DNA of 64,000 nt from Streptomyces lateritius (GTDB lineage: Bacteria > Actinomycetota > Actinomycetes > Streptomycetales > Streptomycetaceae), in the NCBI RefSeq assembly GCF_014649715.1, contig NZ_BMTO01000003.1, positions 29,250-93,249 of the forward strand, written 5' to 3'. Numbering within the stretch: position 1 is the first letter of the stretch; every line of letters starts with the position of its first letter. Shown in pieces: positions 16,241 through 24,335 of the stretch. The notes beneath the pieces are model-generated. The model was not told the origin of the DNA, made no database searches, and was given only the letters and a program-made list of their open reading frames with translations. The position numbers and the translations under genes were made by a program.

Positions 16241-17305
16241 ATGACGACGGACATGCATCCCTCCCACTCGACCGGACCGGGGGACCACACGGCCCACCTG
16301 CGGTGGCAGCGCATGTGGAGCCATCGTGAGCAGTTGCTCAAGGTGGCCCGCCGCAGGTCCATGAGCGCCGAGGACGCCGAGGACGCCGTCCAGGAGGCCA
16401 TGCTGCGCGGCGCGCAGAACACCCACCTGGACGAGGCGCGGCTCGGCGCGTGGCTGACGACCGTGACCATGCGGCTCTGTGTCGACCGGCACCGGCAGGT
16501 CCGCCGGGAGGCCGAGGTGGGCAGCGCTCCGAAGCTCATGGCCCCCGGCCCGGTCCCCGTCGAGGAGGTCGTGTGCGACCGGGCGGAGGCCCGGTGGGTG
16601 GCGTACCGCAGCAGGGAACTGCCCGCCCGCCAGGCCGAGGCGCTCCGGCTGAAGTCGGAGGACCGGGACGTCGAACAGATCGCCCGGGAGATGGGGCTGA
16701 GCAGCAGGGCGGTCGAGTCCCTGCTGGCCAGGGCCCGGCGCACCCTGCGCAACTCGCTGGCCGGCACCCTCGCGCTCGCCCTGTGGCTCATCGGGCGCGG
16801 GCGGGATCAGGCGGGGCACGCCGGCCCGGCGGGTGTCCACGTCCAGGCCCTCGCCGCGACGTCGGCGGCGGCGGCCCTGGCCGTGGTGGGCCTGCTCGCC
16901 CCCTTCACGTACGAGAGGGACGCCCCGAGGCCCGCCCGCCCGGCCACCTCGGAGGAGGTGGGGGAGGAGAAGGCGGGGTACGCCGCACCGGCCGTCACGC
17001 CCGCGCCTCCCTCCGCTTCTCCGGTCTCCGCTTCCTCCGCTTCCGCCTCTTCGTCACCTTCCTCCGCGGCTGCCGCTCCCTCCGCGCGCCCGCACGCGAA
17101 GGCCTCACCCACCGTCCTCACACCGGTGGTGCCGACGCCGACGCTTGTACCGCTGCGGATCGCGGTGCCCTCCCAGCCCCCGGCGGCCGTGCCGGAGGTC
17201 CCCCTGCCGGAGGTGCCGGCCTCGCTGCCCTCCCCGTCGGCCACCCCCGCCGCGTCGCTGCCACCGCTGCCGCCGGCCCTGCCGCGCCTCCCCGCGCACC
17301 CCTGA
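16241..17305 (+). CDS. ECF-like sigma factor with C-terminal membrane segment and Pro-rich tail
   Basis: The 354-residue product starts at the ATG at 16241. Region sigma-2 spans about residues 24-92 (SAEDAEDAVQEAMLRGAQNT, LGAWLTTVTMRLCVDRHRQV). Region sigma-4 spans about 118-172 (RELPARQAEALRLKSEDRDV, MGLSSRAVESLLARARRTLR). A hydrophobic segment at about 203-221 (ALAATSAAAALAVVGLLAPF) is followed by 130 residues rich in Pro, Ser and Ala, probably outside the membrane. A soluble sigma factor would be about 180 residues, so the tail is an added membrane-tethered extension. No separate anti-sigma gene is visible. It sits between two units sharing an ECF-type motif, which makes it their likely regulator. 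Control by release from the membrane is inference. Confidence 0.82.
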   Translation: MTTDMHPSHSTGPGDHTAHLRWQRMWSHREQLLKVARRRSMSAEDAEDAVQEAMLRGAQNTHLDEARLGAWLTTVTMRLCVDRHRQVRREAEVGSAPKLMAPGPVPVEEVVCDRAEARWVAYRSRELPARQAEALRLKSEDRDVEQIAREMGLSSRAVESLLARARRTLRNSLAGTLALALWLIGRGRDQAGHAGPAGVHVQALAATSAAAALAVVGLLAPFTYERDAPRPARPATSEEVGEEKAGYAAPAVTPAPPSASPVSASSASASSSPSSAAAAPSARPHAKASPTVLTPVVPTPTLVPLRIAVPSQPPAAVPEVPLPEVPASLPSPSATPAASLPPLPPALPRLPAHP

Positions 17306-17340
17306 TGTCCGCCACGTAAAAATCTTCGATTTCCCGCGAC

Positions 17341-17362
17341 GGACCCGGCGCCCCTCGCCGTA
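17341..17362 (+). promoter_or_regulatory. ECF-type promoter motif upstream of the mce operon
   Basis: GGAC at 17341-17344, 14 bases, then CGTA at 17359-17362, inside a larger match GCGACGGAC...CGTAGAGCAGA to the sequence before the transglycosylase gene. It lies 45 bases before the first mce start codon. Same spacing, same flanks and same distance make chance unlikely. Confidence 0.55.
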
Positions 17363-17403
17363 GAGCAGATGTACGAGCTGCTCCCCGCTGAAGGGTGAAC
17401 CGG

Positions 17404-18336
17404 ATGGGTGTCGAGATCCACGTGGAAGGGTTGACCAAATCCTTCGGGGATCAGGTCATCTGGCAGGACGTCTCGCTGACGCTGCCCGCCGGTGAGGTGT
17501 CCGTCATGCTCGGGCCCTCGGGCACCGGCAAGTCGGTGTTCCTGAAGACGCTCGTGGGTCTGCTCAAGCCGGAACGCGGATCGATCCGGATCGCCGGGCA
17601 GGACATCACCCGGCTTCGCGAGCACGACCTCTACGAGGTGCGCAAGCTCTTCGGTGTCCTGTTCCAGGACGGCGCCCTGTTCGGGTCCATGAACCTCTAC
17701 GACAACATCGCCTTTCCGCTTCGCGAGCACACCCGCAAGCCGGAGAGCGAGGTCAGACGGATCGTCCTGGAGAAGATGGACATGGTCGGTCTGATCGGCG
17801 CCGAGGAGAAGCTGCCGGGCGAGATCTCCGGCGGTATGCGCAAGCGGGCGGGGCTGGCGCGGGCGCTGGTGCTCGACCCGGAGATCATCCTGTTCGACGA
17901 GCCGGACTCGGGGCTCGACCCGGTGCGCGTCGCCTATCTCAACCAGCTGATCGTGGACCTGAACGCGCAGATCGACGCCACCTTCCTGATCGTCACCCAC
18001 GACATCGCCTCGGCCCGGCAGGTCCCCGACAACATCGGCCTGCTCTTCCGCCGCGAGCTGGTGATGTTCGGCCCGCGCGAGCAGCTGCTCACCAGCGACG
18101 AGCCGGTCGTACGGCAGTTCCTCAACGGCCGGATGCAGGGGCCCATCGGCATGGCCGAGGAGAAGGACGCGGCCCAGGTCGAGCAGGAGCTCGCGGGCCT
18201 CGACGGCGGGGACGAGGATCAGCCCGCGATGACCCCGCGCCTGCTGCCGAGCGCCGGCGTCACCCGGCCGCCCCGCTGGCAGGCGATCGCCGACCGCGAG
18301 GCGGTTCTCCGCAAGCGGCAGGTGGCGGACGCATGA
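17404..18336 (+). CDS. mceG: Mce transporter ATPase (MceG/Mkl, MlaF-like)
   Basis: This 310-residue ABC ATPase energises the Mce lipid importer. Walker A is GPSGTGKSV near residue 40, the signature is ISGGMRKRAGLARAL, and Walker B is IILFDEPDSGLDPV. The DSGLDPV form and GMRKR signature are typical of Mkl/MlaF. About 60 residues beyond the ABC domain form the C-terminal tail seen in actinobacterial MceG. The ATG at 17404 follows GAAGGG by 8 bases; the in-frame GTG at 17395 has no ribosome site. The stop overlaps the next start (ATGA). In mycobacteria mceG is often unlinked, whereas in Streptomyces it leads the operon, as here. Confidence 0.92.
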   Translation: MGVEIHVEGLTKSFGDQVIWQDVSLTLPAGEVSVMLGPSGTGKSVFLKTLVGLLKPERGSIRIAGQDITRLREHDLYEVRKLFGVLFQDGALFGSMNLYDNIAFPLREHTRKPESEVRRIVLEKMDMVGLIGAEEKLPGEISGGMRKRAGLARALVLDPEIILFDEPDSGLDPVRVAYLNQLIVDLNAQIDATFLIVTHDIASARQVPDNIGLLFRRELVMFGPREQLLTSDEPVVRQFLNGRMQGPIGMAEEKDAAQVEQELAGLDGGDEDQPAMTPRLLPSAGVTRPPRWQAIADREAVLRKRQVADA

Positions 18337-19103
18337 GCCTCTCCCCGACCGGCGCCCTGCGCCACTCCGGCAGCCTCTTCGCGATGGCCCTGGACGTCCT
18401 GCGGACCCTCCCCCGACGCCCCTTCCAGGTGAGGGAGTTCATCCAGCAGGCCTGGTTCGTCGCGAGCGTCACCATCCTGCCCACCGCCCTGGTCTCCATC
18501 CCCTTCGGCGCCGTCATCGCCCTCCAGATCGGCAGCCTGACCCGCCAGCTCGGCGCCCAGTCGTTCTCCGGCGCCGCCTCCGTGCTCGCCGTCCTGCGCG
18601 AGGCGTCCCCCATCGTCACGGCCCTGCTCATCGCCGGGGCCGGCGGCACCGCGATCTGCGCCGACCTCGGGGCGCGCAAGATCCGTGAGGAGATCGACGC
18701 CATGGAGGTCCTCGGCATCGACCCCATCCACCGCCTCGTCGTCCCCCGCGTGCTCGCGACCATGCTCGTGGCGGTCCTGCTCAACGGCCTCGTCTCGGTG
18801 GTCGGCGTGGCCGGCGGCTACTTCTTCAACGTCGTTCTGCAGAACGGCACCCCCGGCGCCTACCTGGCCTCCTTCACCACCCTCGCCCAGCTCTCCGACC
18901 TCTGGGCGGCCGAGCTGAAGGCGCTGGTCTTCGGCGCGATCGCCGCGATCGTCGCCTCGTACAAGGGGCTGACCGCCAAAGGCGGTCCGAAGGGCGTCGG
19001 CGACGCCGTGAACCAGTCCGTGGTCATCACCTTCATGTTGCTGTTCGTGACGAACTTCGTGCTGACCGCGGTGTACTTCCAAATCGTCCCGCAGAGAGGT
19101 TGA
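18333..19103 (+). CDS. Mce permease YrbE-A (MlaE family)
   Basis: This 256-residue integral membrane permease has five or so hydrophobic segments. The MlaE signature is present: REASPIVTALLIAGAGGTAI, then LGARKIREEIDAMEVLGIDP, which contains the EEIDAxxVLGxxP coupling loop that contacts the ATPase. Homologues form a dimer at the core of the Mce complex and pass lipids such as sterols or fatty acids across the membrane. The start overlaps the mceG stop by four bases. It pairs with the following gene as the second permease. Confidence 0.92.
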   Translation: MSLSPTGALRHSGSLFAMALDVLRTLPRRPFQVREFIQQAWFVASVTILPTALVSIPFGAVIALQIGSLTRQLGAQSFSGAASVLAVLREASPIVTALLIAGAGGTAICADLGARKIREEIDAMEVLGIDPIHRLVVPRVLATMLVAVLLNGLVSVVGVAGGYFFNVVLQNGTPGAYLASFTTLAQLSDLWAAELKALVFGAIAAIVASYKGLTAKGGPKGVGDAVNQSVVITFMLLFVTNFVLTAVYFQIVPQRG

Positions 19104-19113
19104 GAGGTCGGAC

Positions 19114-19932
19114 GTGCGAGGACTTCTCCATCGCCCCCTGCGCTCCCTGGAGGAGCTGGGCACCCAGCTGGTCTTCTACGGGCGTTCGCTCGCCTGGACC
19201 GGCCGCACCCTGCGCCGCTACAAGAAGGAGGTCCTGAGGCTGCTGGCCGAGGTCAGCTTCGGCCGCGGCGCGCTCGCCGTCGTCGGCGGCACGGTCGGCG
19301 TCATCGCCTTCCTCTCCTTCTTCACCGGCACCGAGGTCGGCCTCCAGGGGTACGCGGCGCTCAACCAGCTCGGCACCTCCAACTTCGTGGCCTTCCTCTC
19401 CGCGTACTTCAACACCCGGGAGATCGCGCCGCTCGTCGCCGGGCTCGCGCTCTCCGCCACCGTCGGCGCTGGGTTCACCGCCCAGCTCGGCGCCATGCGG
19501 ATCAGCGAGGAGACGGACGCGCTGGAGGTGATGGGCGTCCCGTCGCTGCCGTTCCTGGTCACGACCCGGATGATCGCGGGCTTCGTGGCGGTGATCCCCC
19601 TGTACGTCGTCGGGCTGCTCTCCTCGTACTTCGCCGCCCGGACCATCACCACCGGCTACTACGGGCAGTCGGCGGGGACCTACGACCACTACTTCCAGCA
19701 GTACCTGCCACCGGTCGACGTGCTGTGGTCCTTCGGCAAGGTGATCGTCTTCGCCCTCGTGATCATCCTGGTCCACTGCTACTACGGCTACCACGCGAGC
19801 GGCGGCCCGGCGGGTGTCGGCGTCGCCGTCGGCCGCGGCGTGCGGACCTCCATCGTGGCCGTCAACCTCCTCGACTTCTTCCTCTCCCTGGCCATCTGGG
19901 GCGCCAACACGACCGTACGGATAGCGGGGTAG
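19114..19932 (+). CDS. Mce permease YrbE-B (MlaE family)
   Basis: This is the second MlaE-type permease, 272 residues, starting at a GTG (19114) ten bases after the first permease with GAGAGG just upstream. It has a hydrophobic start FGRGALAVVGGTVGVIAFLS, then TREIAPLVAGLALSATVGAG and LGAMRISEETDALEVMGVPS, the coupling-helix consensus. YrbE-A and YrbE-B form the heterodimeric channel in actinobacterial Mce systems. The stop at 19932 is six bases before the first Mce protein. Confidence 0.92.
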   Translation: MRGLLHRPLRSLEELGTQLVFYGRSLAWTGRTLRRYKKEVLRLLAEVSFGRGALAVVGGTVGVIAFLSFFTGTEVGLQGYAALNQLGTSNFVAFLSAYFNTREIAPLVAGLALSATVGAGFTAQLGAMRISEETDALEVMGVPSLPFLVTTRMIAGFVAVIPLYVVGLLSSYFAARTITTGYYGQSAGTYDHYFQQYLPPVDVLWSFGKVIVFALVIILVHCYYGYHASGGPAGVGVAVGRGVRTSIVAVNLLDFFLSLAIWGANTTVRIAG

Positions 19933-19937
19933 GGCCG

Positions 19938-21176
19938 ATGCGTCGCACCATCAGACTGAGGCTGTACGGGATCGTCTTCGTCACCTTCATCGCCCTGCTG
20001 CTCTCGCTCTCCGTCGCCGTCTACCAGCAGGCGTTCACCCCCGTCGTACGGATCACCCTGGAGGCCGACACCCTCGGCAACCAGCTCGAACCGCGCGCCG
20101 ACGTCAAGCTGCGCGGCCTCCTCGTCGGAGAGGTCCGCGAGGTGCGGGCCGACGGCGCGAAGGCGACACTCGGCATCGCGCTCAAGCCGGAGCACGTCTC
20201 CCTCATCCCGGCCGACGTGCACGCCCGGCTGCTCCCGAAGACCCTGTTCGGTGAGAAGTACGTCGATCTGGTGGCGCCGCCCGGCACGTCCTCGGCGCGG
20301 CACATCCGCGCGGGTGACGTCATCACCCAGGACCGCACCACGGTCGGCATCGAGGTCCAGCGGCTGATGAACGACCTGCTGCCGCTGCTCCGTACCGTGC
20401 AGCCCGCCGAGCTCAACGCCACCCTGTCCGCGTTCGCCACGGCACTCGAAGGGCGCGGCGACGACATCGGGGAGAACCTCACCCGCCTCGACGCCTATCT
20501 GCGCCGGCTCAACCCGCACATGCCGTCCCTCAAGGAGGACATCTCGCGCTTCGCGGACGTCGCCGAGGTGTACGGCGAGGCCGCCCCCGACCTGTTGCGG
20601 ATCCTGGACAACACCCTCACCACCAGCCGCACGCTCGTCGAGAAGAAGGACCAGCTCGCCTCGCTGCTCGGCTCGACCGCCGCCGCCGCGAGGACCACGA
20701 AGGGCGTGCTCGACGAGAACGCGGCACGGCTCATCACCCTGGGCCGCGTCTCCCGCCCCACGCTCGCCCTCTTCGCCCGCTACTCCCCGGAGTACCCGTG
20801 CCTCCTGGCCGGTCTCGTACGCCAGGAAGCGGCGTCCGAGGAGGCGTTCAGGGGCGGGAAGATGCGCATCACCCTGGAGTTCGTCCGTCCCCGACCCCCG
20901 TACCGACCCGGCGAGGAACCGCGCTATGCCGAACGCTCAGGCCCGAACTGCCGAGGTCTGCCCCATCCCCACGTACCGGCGCCTCCGACCAAGCTCGACG
21001 ACGGCACGTCGGCGTCGCCCGGTTCAGGAGGTCCGGTGTCCGGCACCTCGGCCGAGCACCGCGCCGTCGCCTCGCTCGTGGCACCCGTCATGGGCGTGCC
21101 CGCCGACGACGTCCCGGCCGTCGCCACCCTGCTCTTCGGCCCGCTGGCCCGCGGAACGGCGGTGAGTCACGCATGA
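19938..21176 (+). CDS. Mce substrate-binding protein, first of six
   Basis: This 412-residue protein starts at the ATG at 19938 with one N-terminal membrane anchor (LYGIVFVTFIALLLSLSVAV). The MCE/MlaD domain spans about residues 40-120 (VRITLEADTLGNQLEPRADV, KLRGLLVGEVREV, LPKTLFGEKYVDL). It is followed by a long helical region (about 125-290) that forms the extracellular needle. The C-terminus is Pro/Gly-rich with SGPNCRGLPHPHVP. Position directly behind yrbE fits MceA. Six such proteins form a heterohexameric tube carrying lipid substrate to the permease. The stop overlaps the next start (ATGA). Confidence 0.9.
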   Translation: MRRTIRLRLYGIVFVTFIALLLSLSVAVYQQAFTPVVRITLEADTLGNQLEPRADVKLRGLLVGEVREVRADGAKATLGIALKPEHVSLIPADVHARLLPKTLFGEKYVDLVAPPGTSSARHIRAGDVITQDRTTVGIEVQRLMNDLLPLLRTVQPAELNATLSAFATALEGRGDDIGENLTRLDAYLRRLNPHMPSLKEDISRFADVAEVYGEAAPDLLRILDNTLTTSRTLVEKKDQLASLLGSTAAAARTTKGVLDENAARLITLGRVSRPTLALFARYSPEYPCLLAGLVRQEAASEEAFRGGKMRITLEFVRPRPPYRPGEEPRYAERSGPNCRGLPHPHVPAPPTKLDDGTSASPGSGGPVSGTSAEHRAVASLVAPVMGVPADDVPAVATLLFGPLARGTAVSHA

Positions 21177-22201
21177 ACGCCCGCTCCACAGCGCCCCAGT
21201 TGACCAAACTCGGCATCTTCGCGGTGGTGACGATCGCGGCGACCGCCGTCCTCGCCGCCACCATCGTCAACCTCTCCTTCACCCCCAAGGAGACGTACAC
21301 CGCCGTCTTCAGCGACGTCACCAGCCTGGAGGAAGGGGACGACATCCGGGTCGCCGGCGTCCGCGTGGGAGAGGTCGAAGAGATCCGGGTCAAGGACCGG
21401 ACCCTGGCCGAGGTCACCTTCACCGTCTCCCGTGACCGCCCCCTGCTCACCACCACCCGCGCCGTCATCCGCTACCGGAGCCTGGTCGGGCAGCGGTACA
21501 TCGCCCTCACGGAAGGGGCGGGGAACGCCACGCGGCTCGACCCCGGCGGCCGGATCCCGCTCTCCCGCACCGAACCGGCCCTCGACCTCAACGCGCTGCT
21601 GAACGGCTTCAAGCCGTTGTTCGCCGCGCTGAGCCCCGAGGACGTCAACCAGCTCGCCACCGAGATCGTCAAGACCCTTCAGGGGGAGGGCGGCACGGTC
21701 CGCAGCCTGCTCGCGCACACCGCCTCGCTCACCACGACGCTGGCCGAACGCGACAAGCTGATCGGGTCGGTCATCACCAACCTCAACACCGTCCTGACGA
21801 CCGTGGACCGGCGCAGCACCCGCTTCTCCGACCTGATCACACAGCTGCAACGGCTGATCTCCGGTCTCTCGGCGGACCGCAGACCCATCGGTGAGTCGCT
21901 GGCCGGCATCAACGCTCTGGCGGCGGCGACATCGGGCCTCCTCAAGGACGCCCGGCCGCCCCTGAAGACCGACATCGCCGAACTGGCCCGCCTGACCGGC
22001 ACACTGGGCGACCACGAGAAGACCGTGGAGGGCGTCCTGCGACGGCTGCCGAACAAGCTCGACAAGCTGACCGCCACCGCGTCGTACGGCTCCTGGTTCA
22101 ACTTCTACCTCTGCGACTTCGACGGCCGGATCGTGCTGCCGAGGACGGACGAGGTCATCACCCCCGAACTCCACGTCGCCCGGGCGAGGTGCGGACGATG
22201 A
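21173..22201 (+). CDS. Mce protein, second of six
   Basis: A 342-residue Mce-family protein (MceB position). One membrane anchor (LGIFAVVTIAATAVLAATIV) is followed by the MlaD domain (YTAVFSDVTSLEEGDDIRVA, GVRVGEVEEIRV, YRSLVGQRYIALTEGAGNAT). A helical region with heptad-like Leu/Ile spacing runs from about 140 to 300. The end has a conserved phrase YGSWFNFYLCDFDGRI that recurs in MceB/C proteins. Its ATG overlaps the previous stop by four bases, so the operon is translationally coupled. Confidence 0.9.
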   Translation: MNARSTAPQLTKLGIFAVVTIAATAVLAATIVNLSFTPKETYTAVFSDVTSLEEGDDIRVAGVRVGEVEEIRVKDRTLAEVTFTVSRDRPLLTTTRAVIRYRSLVGQRYIALTEGAGNATRLDPGGRIPLSRTEPALDLNALLNGFKPLFAALSPEDVNQLATEIVKTLQGEGGTVRSLLAHTASLTTTLAERDKLIGSVITNLNTVLTTVDRRSTRFSDLITQLQRLISGLSADRRPIGESLAGINALAAATSGLLKDARPPLKTDIAELARLTGTLGDHEKTVEGVLRRLPNKLDKLTATASYGSWFNFYLCDFDGRIVLPRTDEVITPELHVARARCGR

Positions 22202-23181
22202 TCCCCTTCCGCGAACGCAACCCCGTGACGATCGGCGCCGCCGGCCTCACCACGCTCGCGCTGCTGATCGCCGCCGCGTTCAACGTCGAGAGCCTGCCGC
22301 TGATCGGCGGCGGAGACACCTACAGCGCGGCCTTCTCCGAAGCCGGCGGCCTGCGGCCCGGCGACGAGGTCCGGATCGCCGGCGTCAAGACCGGCAAGGT
22401 CGACGAGGTGGAACTGGCCGGCGACCACGTCAAGGTGACCTTCCGGGTCGAGGGCGACCCGGAGCTCGGGACCGGGACCGGCGCCTCCATTCGTATCAAG
22501 ACGATCCTGGGCGCGAAGTACCTCGCCCTGGAGCCGAAGGGGCCCGGCAGGCTGGAGCCGGGCAGCGAGATCCCGCTGAGCAGGACCGTGCCCGCGTACG
22601 ACGTGGTGGAGGCGTTCAGCGACCTCACGACCACCACCGAAAAGATCGACAAGCAGCGCCTGGCCACCGCCCTGGACACCCTCTCCGCCACCTTCGAGGA
22701 CTCGCCCGCCGAGGTCAGGGCCTCCCTCCAGGGCCTGTCGAAGATCTCCCGGACCGTGGCCTCCCGCGACGAGGCGCTACGGGAACTGCTCGACCACGCC
22801 AACGGCGTCACCGGCGTACTGGCAGACCGCAGCGGCCGGTTCACCACGCTGGTCAAGGACGGGGACAAGCTGTTCAGGGAGATCCACGCGCGGCGCCAGG
22901 TCGTCCACGCCCTGCTGCGGAGTTCCGTCGCCCTCGGCCTCCAGCTCTCCGGTCTCGTACGGGACAACCGGGCGGCGATCGGGCCGGCCCTCACCCGGCT
23001 CCACACCGTGGTCGCCATGCTCGAACGCAACCAGGCGAGTCTCGACCGCAGCGTCCAGCTCCTCGCCCCCTTCGCCCGGGTCTTCACCAACACCCTCGGC
23101 AACGGCCGCTGGTTCGACAGCTACATCCAGAACCTGGTGGCCCCCACGCCGGTCGCCCCACGCCCAGGAGGGTCACGATGA
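22198..23181 (+). CDS. Mce protein, third of six
   Basis: A 327-residue Mce-family protein (MceC position) starting at the ATG at 22198, which overlaps the preceding stop; a GTG at 22189 is possible but less well placed. The anchor is IGAAGLTTLALLIAAAFNVE. The MlaD domain has YSAAFSEAGGLRPGDEVRIA, GVKTGKVDEVEL and IKTILGAKYLALEPKG. Helices follow from about residue 140. The end NGRWFDSYIQNLV resembles the WFDxY segment of MceC proteins. Confidence 0.9.
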   Translation: MIPFRERNPVTIGAAGLTTLALLIAAAFNVESLPLIGGGDTYSAAFSEAGGLRPGDEVRIAGVKTGKVDEVELAGDHVKVTFRVEGDPELGTGTGASIRIKTILGAKYLALEPKGPGRLEPGSEIPLSRTVPAYDVVEAFSDLTTTTEKIDKQRLATALDTLSATFEDSPAEVRASLQGLSKISRTVASRDEALRELLDHANGVTGVLADRSGRFTTLVKDGDKLFREIHARRQVVHALLRSSVALGLQLSGLVRDNRAAIGPALTRLHTVVAMLERNQASLDRSVQLLAPFARVFTNTLGNGRWFDSYIQNLVAPTPVAPRPGGSR

Positions 23182-24335
23182 CCAGGCGGACCGTTCGCCG
23201 CGTCGCACTGGCGACGCTCCTCGTGGTGGCCGCGGTGCTGGCCGTCGTCCACCTGTCGCGGGAGGACACCGTCCGGGTGACCGCGTACTTCCCCCGTACG
23301 GTCGGCGTCTACCCCGGCTCGGACGTACGCGTCCTCGGCGTCCGTATCGGCGAGATCAAGGAGATCGTGCCGGAGGGGGACCGGGTACGCGTCGTGCTGG
23401 AGTACGCGGCGGAGCACAAGGTCCCGCCGGACGCCAAGGCCGCGATCATCAACTCGTCGGTGGTCAGCGACCGTTACCTCCAGCTGCTGCCCGTCCACCG
23501 CGGCGGCCCCGCGATGGAGAGCGGCGCCGTCATCCCCCTGCACCGCACCGCCGTGCCCGTCGAGCTGGACCGCGTCTTCGACAGCCTGCGGACCACGTCG
23601 GACGCCCTCGGTCCCCAGGGTGCCAACAAGGACGGCTCGCTGTCCCGGCTGCTCGCCGTCAGCGCCGACAACCTCCAGGGCCAGGGCGGGCAGCTGCACC
23701 AGACCGTCCGGGACCTCTCGCAGGCCGTCACCACCCTGTCCGACGGCCGTCAGGACCTGTTCGGGACCGTACGGAACCTTCAGGTCTTCACCGCCGCGCT
23801 GGCAGCCGACGACGCCTCCGTCCGGTCGTTCAACGCCAGCCTCGCCAAGGTGGCCGAACAGCTCGCCGGGGAGCGCAAGGACCTCGCCGCCGCGATCACC
23901 CACCTGGCGGCGGCGCTCGCCGACGTGTCCGACTTCGTGAAGAAGAACAAGAAGGCGCTGACCGCGGACGTGAAGGGCCTCGCCAAGGTGACCGGCGTGC
24001 TCGTCACCCAGCGCGCCGCCCTCGAAGAACTCCTCGAGGTCGCCCCCGCCGGCCTCTCCAACCTCCAGAACGCCTACAACCCGGCCTCCGGAACGCTTGA
24101 CACCCGCGGCAACCCGGAGCAACTCCACAACCCGGCCGACCTGCTGTGCTCGCTGTTGAAGACGACCGGCGAGGAGGCCGGGGGGAAGGCCGCCGACTGT
24201 CAGAACCTGAAGAAACTGTTCGACTCCCTGCCCGATCTGCCCGAGGCCGACCCGGTCACCGGAGCGGCGCTTCCGGCGGCCGGAGCGCCCTCGACGGACA
24301 AGACCCTCGGCGGAATCCTGGAGGCCCGTACATGA
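23178..24335 (+). CDS. Mce protein, fourth of six
   Basis: A 385-residue Mce-family protein (MceD position). The N-terminal anchor is VRRVALATLLVVAAVLAVVH. The MlaD domain follows (RVTAYFPRTVGVYPGSDVRV, LGVRIGEIKEIVPEGDRVRV, IINSSVVSDRYLQLLPVHRG). The helical barrel-extending region runs to about 290. A Cys-containing end (LLCSLLKTTGEEAGGKAADC) could form a disulfide outside the cell. Both ends overlap neighbouring genes by four bases. Confidence 0.9.
   Translation: MTRRTVRRVALATLLVVAAVLAVVHLSREDTVRVTAYFPRTVGVYPGSDVRVLGVRIGEIKEIVPEGDRVRVVLEYAAEHKVPPDAKAAIINSSVVSDRYLQLLPVHRGGPAMESGAVIPLHRTAVPVELDRVFDSLRTTSDALGPQGANKDGSLSRLLAVSADNLQGQGGQLHQTVRDLSQAVTTLSDGRQDLFGTVRNLQVFTAALAADDASVRSFNASLAKVAEQLAGERKDLAAAITHLAAALADVSDFVKKNKKALTADVKGLAKVTGVLVTQRAALEELLEVAPAGLSNLQNAYNPASGTLDTRGNPEQLHNPADLLCSLLKTTGEEAGGKAADCQNLKKLFDSLPDLPEADPVTGAALPAAGAPSTDKTLGGILEART

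Noticed and set aside
14930..17305. A single 791-codon frame spanning the transglycosylase and sigma factor
   Set aside because: The sigma factor starts at 16241. The upstream part is an out-of-frame reading of the transglycosylase gene.
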